Source of the DNA: Promethearchaeota archaeon
GTDB taxonomy: Archaea > Asgardarchaeota > Lokiarchaeia > Sigynarchaeales > SOKP01
Direction of reading: 5' to 3'
DNA length: 38,648 bases
Assembly: GCA_016839905.1 (NCBI GenBank)
Contig: JAEOTJ010000157.1
Coordinates: 1-38,648, forward strand
This document shows positions 1 to 8,803 of this stretch, piece by piece. Position 1 is the first letter of the stretch, and the number at the start of each line of letters is the position of its first letter. A program made the position numbers and the translations under genes. Below the pieces are notes generated by a model, which ran no database searches, was not told where the DNA came from, and saw only the letters and a program-made list of their open reading frames with translations.

Positions 1-54
1 AATGAATATTACGAGACTATGAATGAGCGAATATTAGGGGCTGCTAGCAAATGA
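1..54 (+). CDS. C-terminal end of a gene, probably an MntA-type antitoxin (partial)
   Basis: An open frame enters from the left edge and ends at the TGA at 52-54, giving the tail NEYYETMNERILGAASK. Only 17 residues are visible, so the identity rests on context. The stop overlaps the ATG of the following HepT-like gene in an ATGA arrangement, and HepT toxins are normally encoded directly after a MNT-type nucleotidyltransferase antitoxin (MntA). The assignment is an inference from that pairing and not from the residues themselves. Confidence 0.5.
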   Translation, partial: NEYYETMNERILGAASK

Positions 55-479
55 AAATTGATGAGACCGTGATTAACGCGAGGATTAATAAAATCCAAGA
101 ATATTTAAAAATCTTAAAAGAGTTAAAGCTAGAAAATAGAGAAAAATTTTTAACAGACTATAGAATTCATGGTTTAGCAGAGAGATATTTACATTTAACT
201 ATCGAATGCGTGTTAGATATTGGAAACCATTTAATCTCAAGACTTGAATATGAAAAACCAGAAACTTATCAAGAAATTATATTAATTCTTGGAAAGTATT
301 CTATTATTCCTAAAGAATTTTCTGAAAAAATAGCAAAAATGGCAGGTTTTCGTAATATTTTAATCCATAATTATTTAGAAATAAATGGGAAATTGGTTTT
401 TGAGCATTTACAAAGCAGTCTTTCGGATTTTGAGGAATTTAATAAATATATCGTTGAATACATAAAAAAATTAAAATGA
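51..479 (+). CDS. hepT: HepT-like (DUF86) ribonuclease toxin
   Basis: This 142-residue, mostly helical protein matches the HepT/DUF86 family in length and in its C-terminal motif FRNILIHNY (about residues 101-109), which contains the family R-x4-H-x-Y signature of the HEPN RNase active site. HepT proteins cleave RNA when free and are neutralised by a partner MNT nucleotidyltransferase, which adds AMP to the tyrosine of this motif. The start ATG overlaps the stop of the upstream frame by 4 bp, which implies translational coupling to the presumed antitoxin. The fold and motif are clear. The toxin role is family knowledge. Confidence 0.8.
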   Translation: MKIDETVINARINKIQEYLKILKELKLENREKFLTDYRIHGLAERYLHLTIECVLDIGNHLISRLEYEKPETYQEIILILGKYSIIPKEFSEKIAKMAGFRNILIHNYLEINGKLVFEHLQSSLSDFEEFNKYIVEYIKKLK

Positions 480-757
480 AACCGAGACCATTATCGAAAT
501 TATTAGAACTCAGATTGAATTCAGTAGGCTTTATTAATATTAATAATTAAAATAATAATTAGAAGACAATAAAAAATGATAACATAATGGAAGAAGAAGG
601 AATTCTTAAAATAATACCAAAGAAAAAAATTGATTTAACTCAATTTTTTGATTCTTTAGAATATGATGATGATCTAGTTGATAAACTCGAAAATTGGTCT
701 GATTTTGAAGGATAGTAAAAGAACTATTTCAATATATATCATAGAGATTTGGTGATA
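480..757. other. Gene-poor spacer with very small ORFs
   Basis: The spacer between hepT and the minus-strand membrane gene is AT-rich. A 24-codon frame begins with an ATG at 476 that overlaps the hepT stop as ATGA and runs to a TAA at 548-550 (MKPRPLSKLLELRLN and onwards). Its coupling to hepT is suggestive, but it is too short to call. A second frame at 587-715 is listed separately. No RNA gene or clear repeat is visible. Confidence 0.4.
587..715 (+). CDS. Small acidic protein, unknown (42 aa)
   Basis: ATG at 587, stop at 713-715. The frame encodes MEEEGILKIIPKKKIDLTQF followed by an acidic, probably helical tail containing DLVDKLENWSDFEG. The composition (acidic, one Trp, no low-complexity lysine or asparagine runs) looks more protein-like than the surrounding spacer. 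I see no strong ribosome binding site and recognise no family. A faint resemblance to another small ORF at 27540-27695 is the E-N-W tripeptide after a short helix in both. It could be a small regulatory or antitoxin-like protein, or a chance frame. Confidence 0.4.
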   Translation: MEEEGILKIIPKKKIDLTQFFDSLEYDDDLVDKLENWSDFEG

Positions 758-1948
758 TTATTTGATTTTTCCCTTGGAATCTTTCTTACCCTCAAGAACT
801 ATATCAGTTTCTTGTTTTTTTACCGGTTTGGACTTATCAAATGGTTCCTCACATGACCAGCACATATTTTCAATCTTTATAAGTGTCCGAACGCATTTAT
901 CGCAATACAGCGCCTTACAATTCTGGCATATGAAGCTAAATCCCCGCACTTTACCCTTGCAAACTAAGCAGACGGCTTGATCCCTGTATAATGAGACCTC
1001 CTCTTCAGTAACTCGTTCGGGCCTTGTAAATACGCCAATTAATCCGGGAATACCTCCGCTGATGGTTTTATGATACTTAATGTCATCCACGGTTCTCTTT
1101 AGCATTATGATAAAAAAAACAAGCGTGATAAAACCAACAACATATTGCTCTATTGAAATCCCAAAAATTGTATAGGATATGATTAAAATCACGTGAAATA
1201 GAATTAAAATGATTGAATAACCTTTCCAATAATTCATATTGGTTGAAAAATATTTTGGATCGAAGATAGTGGGAATTAAAGTTAAAATAATTCCAATTAT
1301 CCACAAAATCGGGAAGATAGGCGAGGAAGGCAGGATTGGGATGATCTGCTTAGTCAAGGGTCCCTGGGTAACACATACAGTAGCTATCAATACTGTTCCT
1401 AATATTATTATAGAAACCGCTGCTTTAAGCTCTAGTCGAGACCATTTTAAGAAATTAAATAACATGTATTGATATGTTAAATAAAATGGAATTAAATATA
1501 TTATTAATAAGAGATAGAAGATGAGATCAAATGGAATTAATAGAATTAAAACTGAGATTATTACATTTAATATTGACATCCAAGGTTTTTTACTTCTTCT
1601 AAGTTTTTCAAACACATAGAAAAAATAAGTAAATCCAAGAAAGAAAGTTGAGTATAGTATTCTTATCAATATTTTATAAGCTATAGATACTTTTTCAAAG
1701 GAACTCACGTAAAAAAGACCTTCCCATTCTCCCGGTATCAAAACATAGGAAAGAATATTCAGAATTGGCCAAAAAGATAAAGTTAATATGATTGAGAAAT
1801 AAGAGAAGTTGATCAGTCTTTCATTTTCATTTTCCTTTTTTCTTGCCATTAAAAAATATTGGATGGCAGTAATGAAAGAGAGAGTAGTCGCTATTCCCCA
1901 AAGAAATACTTCTGCTAAAGAAAAAAGAACTACTTTTGCTATAATCAT
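758..1948 (-). CDS. Polytopic membrane protein with cytoplasmic 8-Cys zinc module
   Basis: A 396-residue protein with about eight hydrophobic segments between residues 5 and 283, then a soluble tail of about 110 residues. The tail carries four CxxC pairs at Cys 327/330, 341/344, 349/352 and 363/366, spaced x2-x10-x2-x4-x2-x10-x2, which should bind two zinc ions in a RING/FYVE-like or double-ribbon manner. The end is lysine-rich. The central part, ICQNCKALYCDKCV, closely resembles VCIECKKVWCGACM in the small zinc protein at 28570-28974. I recognise no transport or enzymatic family for the membrane part. The gene is divergent from the membrane protein at 2098. A ubiquitin-ligase-like role is possible only by analogy and nothing in the sequence proves it. 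Confidence 0.75.
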   Translation of the reverse strand: MIIAKVVLFSLAEVFLWGIATTLSFITAIQYFLMARKKENENERLINFSYFSIILTLSFWPILNILSYVLIPGEWEGLFYVSSFEKVSIAYKILIRILYSTFFLGFTYFFYVFEKLRRSKKPWMSILNVIISVLILLIPFDLIFYLLLIIYLIPFYLTYQYMLFNFLKWSRLELKAAVSIIILGTVLIATVCVTQGPLTKQIIPILPSSPIFPILWIIGIILTLIPTIFDPKYFSTNMNYWKGYSIILILFHVILIISYTIFGISIEQYVVGFITLVFFIIMLKRTVDDIKYHKTISGGIPGLIGVFTRPERVTEEEVSLYRDQAVCLVCKGKVRGFSFICQNCKALYCDKCVRTLIKIENMCWSCEEPFDKSKPVKKQETDIVLEGKKDSKGKIK

Positions 1949-2035
1949 TCACCTTGTATTTAATAAATCAGTACAATTTTTCTTAGATTAAAAGGTTTTT
2001 TTAAAACATTTTATTAAAATAAAAAATACTGAATA

Positions 2036-2074
2036 AAGTATAATAATGATTTTGTCATTATTTATCCTATACTT
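2036..2074. promoter_or_regulatory. Compound dyad in divergent promoter region
   Basis: An inner perfect inverted repeat, AATAATGA (2042-2049) and TCATTATT (2055-2062), is separated by five bases. An outer pair, AAGTATA (2036-2042) and TATACTT (2068-2074), is arranged around it. The element lies 24 bp before the start of the 2098 gene and about 90 bp before the divergent 1948 start, so it could be an operator for either gene. AT-rich DNA produces dyads by chance, but two nested pairs are less likely to be chance. Confidence 0.4.
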
Positions 2075-2097
2075 ACTAATAAAACTTAAGGATTAAG

Positions 2098-3291
2098 ATG
2101 GGAAAAAAGTCAGATAAAAAACTTGCTGATTCAAGATTTACAATAGGAAAGGACCAAGTTTCTGAACGAGTTAAAGATTTTTTAGTCCGGGCACATAGTT
2201 TCCAGGAAATGGGGACTGAAGAGTTGCCTGATGAAGATTATGATGTTTTACACTTTCCGCACCTTATTCTGGCTGCCGGAGTAATAATGGCCGTATATGG
2301 CTATTTCATCATATTAGTTACAACAGAATTTTCTGCTTATCAAGATGGAATCGTTATCCTTATAGTTGGAAATGTTATTTCTACAATAGGAATACTCGGA
2401 TTATTAAAAAAGTATTGGGCATCGTTTTTTATACTGCTTCTATTGAGTATTGGAATGATCATTGGGATGATGGTCCTCTGGGATTATGTTCTTTTTCCTG
2501 TTGGTAAAGGAGAAGGTTTCATTCCTTCTGGTATGAGTGAAGAGGGGAATTCTATGGCTAAAATTGGTTTAGTAGTTCTTACAACATTGACATTTGCCTA
2601 TACAGCTTGTTTTCTTTGGTATCTTCTGGCGCGATTTACATCATCTATTTATTTTAAGTTCTTTTCCCTGACAAAGGAAAAAGCAAACCGCTTCTTTATT
2701 GTTGACCCTTGGCGTAAAACCTTGGCAAGTAAGAGTACATTGATTTCAGATATCATAAATAGGGTTTATGTCCCATTCTTCTTCTTGCTTTCAATTATAA
2801 TGACATTAAGTAGTGCTGGAACTCTTTATTTTATTCAAGTTGGATGGAGTAACTATTTTGAGACAGTTTTATTAACATTCTTTTTAATATGTGCGATGGT
2901 TGTTCTTTTTCCTGCATTTTGGCTTTTGGATTATGTACGATACTATAATGAGGAACGCCTTGAGGTTAAATCACTAGGAGCTCGCATCCTAATCCTTGTG
3001 AAAGGATATGCTGGTTTTGGTACAATCTTTACATTCCTTGCAAGATCCCAGGAAGGAATCGTGAGTGCATCATTAGAATTTTACATGTTGACATTATATT
3101 TATTACCTTCACTAATTCTGTTAATTGGAGGTTATGTCCTTTTAACTGAGCGGGATGTATATTATATTGCAGATAAAGTTGTTCATGGGGACAAGGTAAT
3201 TATTGAGTTTAAACTAATTGATTCTACTGGAAAAGAATTAAAATGGTGGTTAACCAGTGAAGAAAATGGAGGAAGTGGTAGAAATGAGTGA
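2098..3291 (+). CDS. Polytopic membrane protein of unknown function
   Basis: A 397-residue protein with a charged N-terminal cytoplasmic stretch of about 50 residues, followed by about nine hydrophobic segments from residue 57 to 361 and a soluble, charged C-terminus ending VIIEFKLIDSTGKELKWWL. I find no recognisable transporter motif. The gene ends inside the ribosome binding region of the amino-acid permease that follows (8-bp overlap with the chosen start), so the two are almost certainly co-transcribed and translationally coupled. The protein could be an accessory or regulatory subunit of that permease, but this is inference from neighbourhood only. The ATG at 2098 directly follows AAGGATTAAG, which offers a weak Shine-Dalgarno-like match. 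Confidence 0.7.
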   Translation: MGKKSDKKLADSRFTIGKDQVSERVKDFLVRAHSFQEMGTEELPDEDYDVLHFPHLILAAGVIMAVYGYFIILVTTEFSAYQDGIVILIVGNVISTIGILGLLKKYWASFFILLLLSIGMIIGMMVLWDYVLFPVGKGEGFIPSGMSEEGNSMAKIGLVVLTTLTFAYTACFLWYLLARFTSSIYFKFFSLTKEKANRFFIVDPWRKTLASKSTLISDIINRVYVPFFFLLSIIMTLSSAGTLYFIQVGWSNYFETVLLTFFLICAMVVLFPAFWLLDYVRYYNEERLEVKSLGARILILVKGYAGFGTIFTFLARSQEGIVSASLEFYMLTLYLLPSLILLIGGYVLLTERDVYYIADKVVHGDKVIIEFKLIDSTGKELKWWLTSEENGGSGRNE

Positions 3292-4966
3292 AGAATCACA
3301 AATAATTCTGGTTAAACGTAAAAAATTTGCGTGGATCGCTGTTGCAGCAATGGTTGTTGGTGCAATCGTAGGTAGTGGGATAGTTCGGCATTCTGTCAAT
3401 TGGCCTGGTACAGGAGGTACTTATGCCATATTTGGCGTCTTATTAGTATGGATCGTGTTTTTTATTATTGGGATTGCAATGTGCGATAATGTCTCGATGA
3501 TGCCCGAGAAGGGTGGTGTATATGCATGGTCAAGAAAGACAATGGGTCGTTTCTGGGGAATTCAAATCGGTTGGATTTATCTGGTTGGATTCATATGTTT
3601 AAGCGTGATATTAAGCTGGTTTGCGTATGAAAACACTCTCCTTGCTTTAGTTTATTTTTTTCCACAGAAAGAAGCTCTTTTAGCCGCTACAATTTTTAGT
3701 ATCATCATCCCGATGCTTTTTATCGCGATTTTCACTTTTGTGATTACTTTAGGAGTAAAGAAAACCACTCAGATTATTGTTGGATTTTTCACTGTTAAGG
3801 TTACCATGTGGTTGACAATTGTAGGAATAGGACTTCTTCATTTTGAACCTTCAGTAGCAAAAAATACTCCAAATATGGATCCTCTCGTGGCAATTCTTAG
3901 CGTGGGACTTTTAAGTCTATTTGCTATGAATGGAATTGATGCTGTCTCAGTAACTTCTGATGATATTCATAAACCGGGGAAAAATTATTTGAAAGGAGTC
4001 ATTGTTGGGATGTTAATAGTACTTCTTCTATATTTATCTGCGGTCATAGTAATAATGGGATTAGTAGGTCAAGAAGGTGCTAAATACTATATGGATAATG
4101 GAGGAATTACCGCAATTTTTCTTAATGAGCTTAGTGTTCCATCACCTGTATTGTTAGTATTCATGGTTATAAGCATAATTGGAACACTTTTTATAAATAT
4201 GTATATGTTAGTAAGATTGTGCGGGGCAATGGCTGAAAATGGTGATTTCTTTTTTTCAAAGCACGCTCAAAAACATTTAAAGGAGGAAAAGAAAGAAAAA
4301 GGAATAGATCAAGTGGAAATGCCATTAATTGCAATAATAATTTCTACTTTAATCTATGGTATCTTTTTTGTCCTGATTTTTATCGAAAATACTATAGATC
4401 CTGAAAACACGTTTGTATTATATGTTATAGACCAATTTACTTTATATCCATTTTTAGTGGTATTATTCTTTATTGCCCTTACAAATTTTAAGGCTCATCA
4501 TAAAGGATTGGCTAAAAAAAGACGGGTTGAAAAGCAAGAATATAAATGGATGCGTGGACAAATCATACCAGTATTAGGAATGCTTGCTGTTGCTTTCATC
4601 ATTGGATTATCGATATATATGATGATCGTAAAGCCCTCGAACCAACTTCCAGGACCCGGAGAAAGTTATGCATGGCAATTTTGGACAATTCTAGGATTGA
4701 TATTTCCAACATTCATGGTCGTTCCTGGTCTATTGTATTGGACATTAATAGGCAAAAAAAAATCATTACCTGTAGAATATGTAACGAAAGATTTAATAAA
4801 ACAAGAATTAAAGGAAAAAAAAACAAAGGAAAAACAAGCTAAAAAAGAAGAGAAACGACAACAAAAAGCCAAATCAAAGAAAGAGAAAAAAGTAAAAGAA
4901 CCTAAACCTAAAAAAGAGAAGAAAGCGAAAAAAGGAGAAAATCAAGAAGATACAAGGGAGGATTAA
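3284..4966 (+). CDS. APC superfamily amino-acid permease
   Basis: About twelve transmembrane segments. The first carries GAIVGSGIVRHSVNWPGTGG, the glycine-rich unwound TM1 motif (G-S-G-I) that binds the amino acid backbone in APC-type transporters. TM6 shows the usual SLFAMNGIDAVSVTSDDIHKPGKN pattern. The C-terminal tail of about 70 residues is a lysine/glutamate-rich cytoplasmic extension, unusual for the family. The start at ATG 3284 is preferred over the GTG at 3257 because GGAGG at 3269-3273 precedes it. The gene overlaps the end of the upstream membrane gene. Substrate cannot be told from sequence. It is probably proton-coupled uptake or exchange of amino acids. Confidence 0.88.
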   Translation: MSEESQIILVKRKKFAWIAVAAMVVGAIVGSGIVRHSVNWPGTGGTYAIFGVLLVWIVFFIIGIAMCDNVSMMPEKGGVYAWSRKTMGRFWGIQIGWIYLVGFICLSVILSWFAYENTLLALVYFFPQKEALLAATIFSIIIPMLFIAIFTFVITLGVKKTTQIIVGFFTVKVTMWLTIVGIGLLHFEPSVAKNTPNMDPLVAILSVGLLSLFAMNGIDAVSVTSDDIHKPGKNYLKGVIVGMLIVLLLYLSAVIVIMGLVGQEGAKYYMDNGGITAIFLNELSVPSPVLLVFMVISIIGTLFINMYMLVRLCGAMAENGDFFFSKHAQKHLKEEKKEKGIDQVEMPLIAIIISTLIYGIFFVLIFIENTIDPENTFVLYVIDQFTLYPFLVVLFFIALTNFKAHHKGLAKKRRVEKQEYKWMRGQIIPVLGMLAVAFIIGLSIYMMIVKPSNQLPGPGESYAWQFWTILGLIFPTFMVVPGLLYWTLIGKKKSLPVEYVTKDLIKQELKEKKTKEKQAKKEEKRQQKAKSKKEKKVKEPKPKKEKKAKKGENQEDTRED

Positions 4967-5006
4967 AAAATATAAATATTCAATGTTAGACTTAGCTATC
5001 ATTTCC

Positions 5007-5270
5007 TTAATCATCTATTGAGCTCTTATCATACTTAAATTCTTTTAGAATCTTTTTTTGATTTTTTTGGAATACTAAATTTAACTTAGGAATTATGGAT
5101 AAAATGAGCTCTATTATATTCTCTTTATTAAGTTATGAATAATTCTTTATTTTATAGAATTTGCTTAATTCTTTAAATTCTTGCTTATTTAATGCTGATA
5201 AATATATCTTAACTGAGTCTTTTTTTTTGATTTCATCATAATTATATATTTTTTTTTGATATAATAAGGT
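5007..5270 (-). pseudogene. Decayed minus-strand reading frame
   Basis: Within the 390-bp spacer after the permease, one minus-strand frame is open from 5270 to a stop at 5007-5009 except for one in-frame TAA at 5133-5135. Before the stop it reads KKKDSVKIYLSALNKQEF and KELSKFYKIKNYS. After it comes LNKENIIELILSIIPKLNLV and onwards to KYDKSSIDD. The pattern of alternating charged and hydrophobic residues resembles a real helical protein and not random AT-rich DNA. No start codon lies at its head, since an upstream in-frame TAA sits at 5271-5273. I read it as a gene remnant of unknown family. It may also be chance. Confidence 0.35.
5052..5068 (+). terminator. Oligo-T terminator candidate
   Basis: Two runs of seven T residues (5053-5059 and 5062-5068) occur about 90 bp downstream of the permease stop. 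Archaeal RNA polymerase terminates at such coding-strand T tracts without a needed hairpin. Further T runs at 5221-5228 and 5250-5258 could serve as backup. Confidence 0.4.
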
Positions 5271-5355
5271 TTATGAACAATTGAAATTGATATCTTTAAA
5301 TAAATTTTAATTTATCTATTAATAATAACACTTAAAACATAAAATAATAAAAAAA

Positions 5356-6165
5356 ATGCTCTTTCAAAATATATTTCAAATCATAAATGATTGGTTTTTA
5401 GAAAATTTTATCAACTTCCTCATTATAATCTTGTCAGTCATTATTATTTTGATCACTTACAAGGTTATAAAAAGACAGATAATGAAAATCAGCAAGCGAA
5501 CTAGATTGGAAGAAGATGATGCGAAAAATATAGTAAAAATAATTAGAATTATGTTTTTATTAATCATTATAAGTGCAATTCTACTTCAATTTACGGAGAG
5601 TTTAGGTTTAATTACTTCTCTTTTTACTCTAGTTGGTGGAACTATCATCGGCTTCGCTGCTATGAATACATTAGGGAACTTAATAGCAGGTATCATTATA
5701 ATGACGAGTAGACCTTTTAATGTAGGAGACCGTATCTTGTTCAACGATCAATTATCAGATGTTGAAGATATTAAACTAATTTATACAATCTTAGTCGATT
5801 TAGATGGAATAAAGATTTCCGTTCCAAACCAAAAGTTATTATCCAATGAAATAATGAATCTTGGGAAAAAGAAACACATTCGAAGAAATGTCATTGTCAC
5901 AGCTGGATATGAAGAAGATAGAAAGAAAGTTGAGAAAGCATTACTAGAAGCAGCAGACTCAATTCCTCAAATTTTAAAAAAGCCAGAACCATATGTCTGG
6001 ATAACTGACTTTAGAGATTATGCAGTTGAATATAGAATTTATGTATATATAGAAGATATTAAAGCTCTTCCAAAGATTCAAGCGGACCTTTTTGCAGCAG
6101 TCTTAGATAGCTGTACTAAATACGAGATTGAGATTCGGACTCCAAGATTAACACGAAATGTCTAG
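5356..6165 (+). CDS. mscS: MscS-family small mechanosensitive channel
   Basis: A 269-residue protein with three predicted membrane helices (about residues 18-36, 62-78 and 88-117). The third is the family's pore helix, rich in small residues (GGTIIGFAAMNTLGNLIAG), and runs into the conserved SRPFNVGDRI that opens the beta domain. The C-terminal alpha/beta vestibule domain follows and ends at a normal length for minimal MscS proteins. Such channels open under membrane tension and release solutes during hypo-osmotic shock. The gene stands alone on the plus strand, converging with corA (29-bp gap). A TATA-like AAATAAATTT lies about 60 bp upstream. Confidence 0.92.
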   Translation: MLFQNIFQIINDWFLENFINFLIIILSVIIILITYKVIKRQIMKISKRTRLEEDDAKNIVKIIRIMFLLIIISAILLQFTESLGLITSLFTLVGGTIIGFAAMNTLGNLIAGIIIMTSRPFNVGDRILFNDQLSDVEDIKLIYTILVDLDGIKISVPNQKLLSNEIMNLGKKKHIRRNVIVTAGYEEDRKKVEKALLEAADSIPQILKKPEPYVWITDFRDYAVEYRIYVYIEDIKALPKIQADLFAAVLDSCTKYEIEIRTPRLTRNV

Positions 6166-6194
6166 ATTACATAAAACTTATTTTATTTTACTAT

Positions 6195-7256
6195 TTATAT
6201 CCATTTTATTTTTTTAAAATATAATAGCATCAATAAAGCAATTCCTACCATAATTATAATAACTAAAGGGAATCCCCATTCAAATTCTACTGCAGGAATG
6301 TATTTGAAATTCATTCCTAAAGCACCTGCAAGAAATGATAATGGAATAAAAATTGCTGAAACTATTGCTAGGACTTTCATGATCTCATTTGTTTTGTTCC
6401 CTATTATTGATAAATATAAATCAACTAAACTAGAAAGAGTATCACGATTGTTTTCTAAGAGATCGTTTATTTGGATGATATGATCATATATATCTCTAAA
6501 ATAAAATATATAGTCGCTTTTAATAAGAGAGAACTCTTCTCTTACAATTCTATTTATAACATCTCTTAGAGGCCAAATAGAACGTATGGTTTTATTAACC
6601 TGAGATTTTAAATTATGAATGGCTTGGAATGTATTATTAGATGGTTCAGTTAAGATTTGATTCTCAAGATCCTCGATTTTCTCACTTATCTTCTCTTGAA
6701 CCTTAAAATAATTATCAACAACCACATCAATTAATGAATACAATAAATAATCTACATTTAACTGACGAATCCGTCCTATCGATTCTTTTATCCTCTTTCG
6801 AATAGGATCAAAAATATTTCTTTCTTGTTCTTCAAATGATGCTAGAAAAGTATCACTTAAAACAAGCGTGGAAAGTTCGACTTCTATCTCCTCACATTTT
6901 TCATTCCAAAATAACATTCTTAAAAAGATCGCAATGTATTTCTTATAATCATCTAACTTAGGTCTTTGTTCAGTGTTTAGAATATCTTCTGATAAGAGTG
7001 GATGAAATTCAAATAAATTCCCTACATCTTTAATGATCTTTATATTTTCTATTCCCTCAACATTTATCCATCTTATGAGAGAAGGTGTAATTTCTTTTAA
7101 TTCAGGGATTAATCCCTTGAGGTCTTTCCTAATAAACTTCTCATTGTTATACTCTATAAGAGTAATTTTAGTTTCTTTAGATATTTCTTCTCCAATATAA
7201 ACAAGAGCTCCTGGAACTAATCCGCTCTTTTCAGATCTCCTTTTTATGCGTTTCAT
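6195..7256 (-). CDS. corA: CorA-type magnesium/cobalt channel
   Basis: A 353-residue protein with the CorA layout: a soluble alpha/beta N-terminal domain, a long helical stalk (about residues 150-290) and two C-terminal membrane helices (about 295-313 and 328-347). The signature Gly-Met-Asn is at 314-316 (AGALGMNF), followed by the periplasmic-side loop and a basic terminus KKIKWI. CorA pentamers move divalent cations down the membrane potential. The length is normal. The gene converges with mscS and diverges from the membrane protein at 7716. Selectivity (Mg, Co or Zn) cannot be decided from sequence. Confidence 0.93.
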   Translation of the reverse strand: MKRIKRRSEKSGLVPGALVYIGEEISKETKITLIEYNNEKFIRKDLKGLIPELKEITPSLIRWINVEGIENIKIIKDVGNLFEFHPLLSEDILNTEQRPKLDDYKKYIAIFLRMLFWNEKCEEIEVELSTLVLSDTFLASFEEQERNIFDPIRKRIKESIGRIRQLNVDYLLYSLIDVVVDNYFKVQEKISEKIEDLENQILTEPSNNTFQAIHNLKSQVNKTIRSIWPLRDVINRIVREEFSLIKSDYIFYFRDIYDHIIQINDLLENNRDTLSSLVDLYLSIIGNKTNEIMKVLAIVSAIFIPLSFLAGALGMNFKYIPAVEFEWGFPLVIIIMVGIALLMLLYFKKIKWI

Positions 7257-7715
7257 TAAAATCTTTTACCATTTATTGTTTTTATTGTGTAATATATATA
7301 AAGAATGAATTAAGTTTAGAAATATTTATTTTAATTTAAATTAAGTAATTAGTTTTAAATAGAAAGTTATAAAGAATTTATGTTATAAATAATATATTAA
7401 TTAATTTAAAAAAAAAAGTAAATTTTGAAAAAATTAGACCTCCTGGAACTGTTACTACAGCTTAAATATTTTAATCTATTTTTTTATGTTAATACCCTTG
7501 TTATCAAATATAGTCTTAATGGATTTAATACATTTATTAACTTGATGATCATTATTACAAAAATAAGTTACATTCCTAATAACTCTTCAATTATTATTAA
7601 AAAATATTAAAAATAAGCTAAGAATATAATAAAATATAGAAATTATTTTAATTCTTAATTCATTATCTAGATCAAGTTTACCCAACAATAAATATAATTT
7701 TTAATCATCAAAAAC
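7257..7715. other. AT-rich divergent spacer without a confident gene
   Basis: About 460 bp between corA (minus) and the 7716 gene (plus). It probably holds both promoters. A plus-strand TTG-initiated frame at 7425-7610 (61 codons, hydrophobic, Ile/Asn/Leu/Phe-rich) is more likely compositional than real. A minus-strand stretch containing RVIRNVTYFCNNDHQVNKCI without a start codon might be a gene remnant. I see no RNA gene. Confidence 0.4.
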
Positions 7716-8678
7716 TTGCCTGCTTTCGCACATATAATCATCGCATTAGGAATTTCTATTTTTTTATATAAAATCACAGAAGGTAAATTTACATTAGCTC
7801 ATGGAATTATTTTTACAGTAAGTAATTTATACGGACCGGATATATCATCATTCCTCCCAACTGTAGATGGACTTTTCGCATATGGGTTTGAAATTCCAGA
7901 AATCTATTATTTCTTCCATGGGATAGGGTGGGTCGTTATTGCCTTATTTTTAACGATCCCGTGGGATATCGCGATTAACCACAAGGAGCGTAAAATGAAA
8001 ATCCAACAAGTATTTTATTTAATCGTAGCAGGAGGATTTTTTCATTTATTCGTGGATATCATCGGGCATCCTAGTTATCTTAATTATAATGGTGTTGCAG
8101 ATTATCCCTGGGGAGTACTATGGATTGGTTGGGATTTATCAGGGAATCCTATGTTTTTAAGTATCGATTCAATATTGGGAACGGGAATGTTTCCTTGTGG
8201 CAATAGTTTTCACTTTATTGAGACATATATTTTCTTTGGTATAACAGGTATAATCGCGTTTGGCCTCCTATTCTTTTATGCGGGTAAATCTGAAAAACAT
8301 ATGATTAAATCGTTTATTATAATAACTTTGGCTTATGTAGTTCCCATGGTAGTCTTTTATTATATCAAAGATTACTCTGGATTTAATATAAATGCTTCAG
8401 GAGTTAATTATTATGGGAATCCCGATAATGTCCATTCAACTTATCGGATAGTCGGTGGAGAAGCGGATTTGGGAGTATTAATATACTTTTTTCTGTTATT
8501 TTTCATACCAATGGTGTTGATCTATTATTCCTTCAATGACAAACTGAGTAAAAGTCCGGAAGTATCTGTTGGAAAGGTTATGGAGAAGCACGACTTTTTA
8601 AATAAAGAACCAGACACCTCCGAATCCAAGGATAAAGGAGCAAAGGAAAAAAAGAAGAAAAAGAAGAATAAGGGATAA
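7716..8678 (+). CDS. YdjM-like membrane-bound metal-dependent hydrolase homologue
   Basis: A 320-residue protein with about eight membrane segments. Positions fitting the YdjM/LexA-binding membrane hydrolase pattern are His6 (PAFAH), an acidic GPDISSFLP in place of the usual LPDID, a FHGIGW segment in place of HRGFTHS, and FFHLFVDIIGHP with His and Asp on one helix face. These suggest metal binding inside the membrane. The C-terminus is a lysine-rich tail. The start is TTG at 7716; no ATG upstream is in frame, and the next residues (PAFAH) fit the family N-terminus. The molecular substrate is unknown for this family. The assignment is from motif resemblance only. Confidence 0.6.
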   Translation: MPAFAHIIIALGISIFLYKITEGKFTLAHGIIFTVSNLYGPDISSFLPTVDGLFAYGFEIPEIYYFFHGIGWVVIALFLTIPWDIAINHKERKMKIQQVFYLIVAGGFFHLFVDIIGHPSYLNYNGVADYPWGVLWIGWDLSGNPMFLSIDSILGTGMFPCGNSFHFIETYIFFGITGIIAFGLLFFYAGKSEKHMIKSFIIITLAYVVPMVVFYYIKDYSGFNINASGVNYYGNPDNVHSTYRIVGGEADLGVLIYFFLLFFIPMVLIYYSFNDKLSKSPEVSVGKVMEKHDFLNKEPDTSESKDKGAKEKKKKKKNKG

Positions 8679-8803
8679 AATGATTCAATAAAGACTATGA
8701 TATTAACGGAAATTATTATATACATTATTAACAAATATTAATTCAATTATAAAAAGAAATTGTTTAATTTAAATCTATAATTTAATTCTGAAAGTGTATA
8801 TTA

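Noticed and set aside
7425..7610. 61-codon plus-strand frame in the corA/YdjM-like spacer
   Set aside because: It starts with TTG after a poly-A run, has no ribosome binding site and a composition (Ile, Asn, Leu, Phe) expected from AT-rich non-coding DNA.
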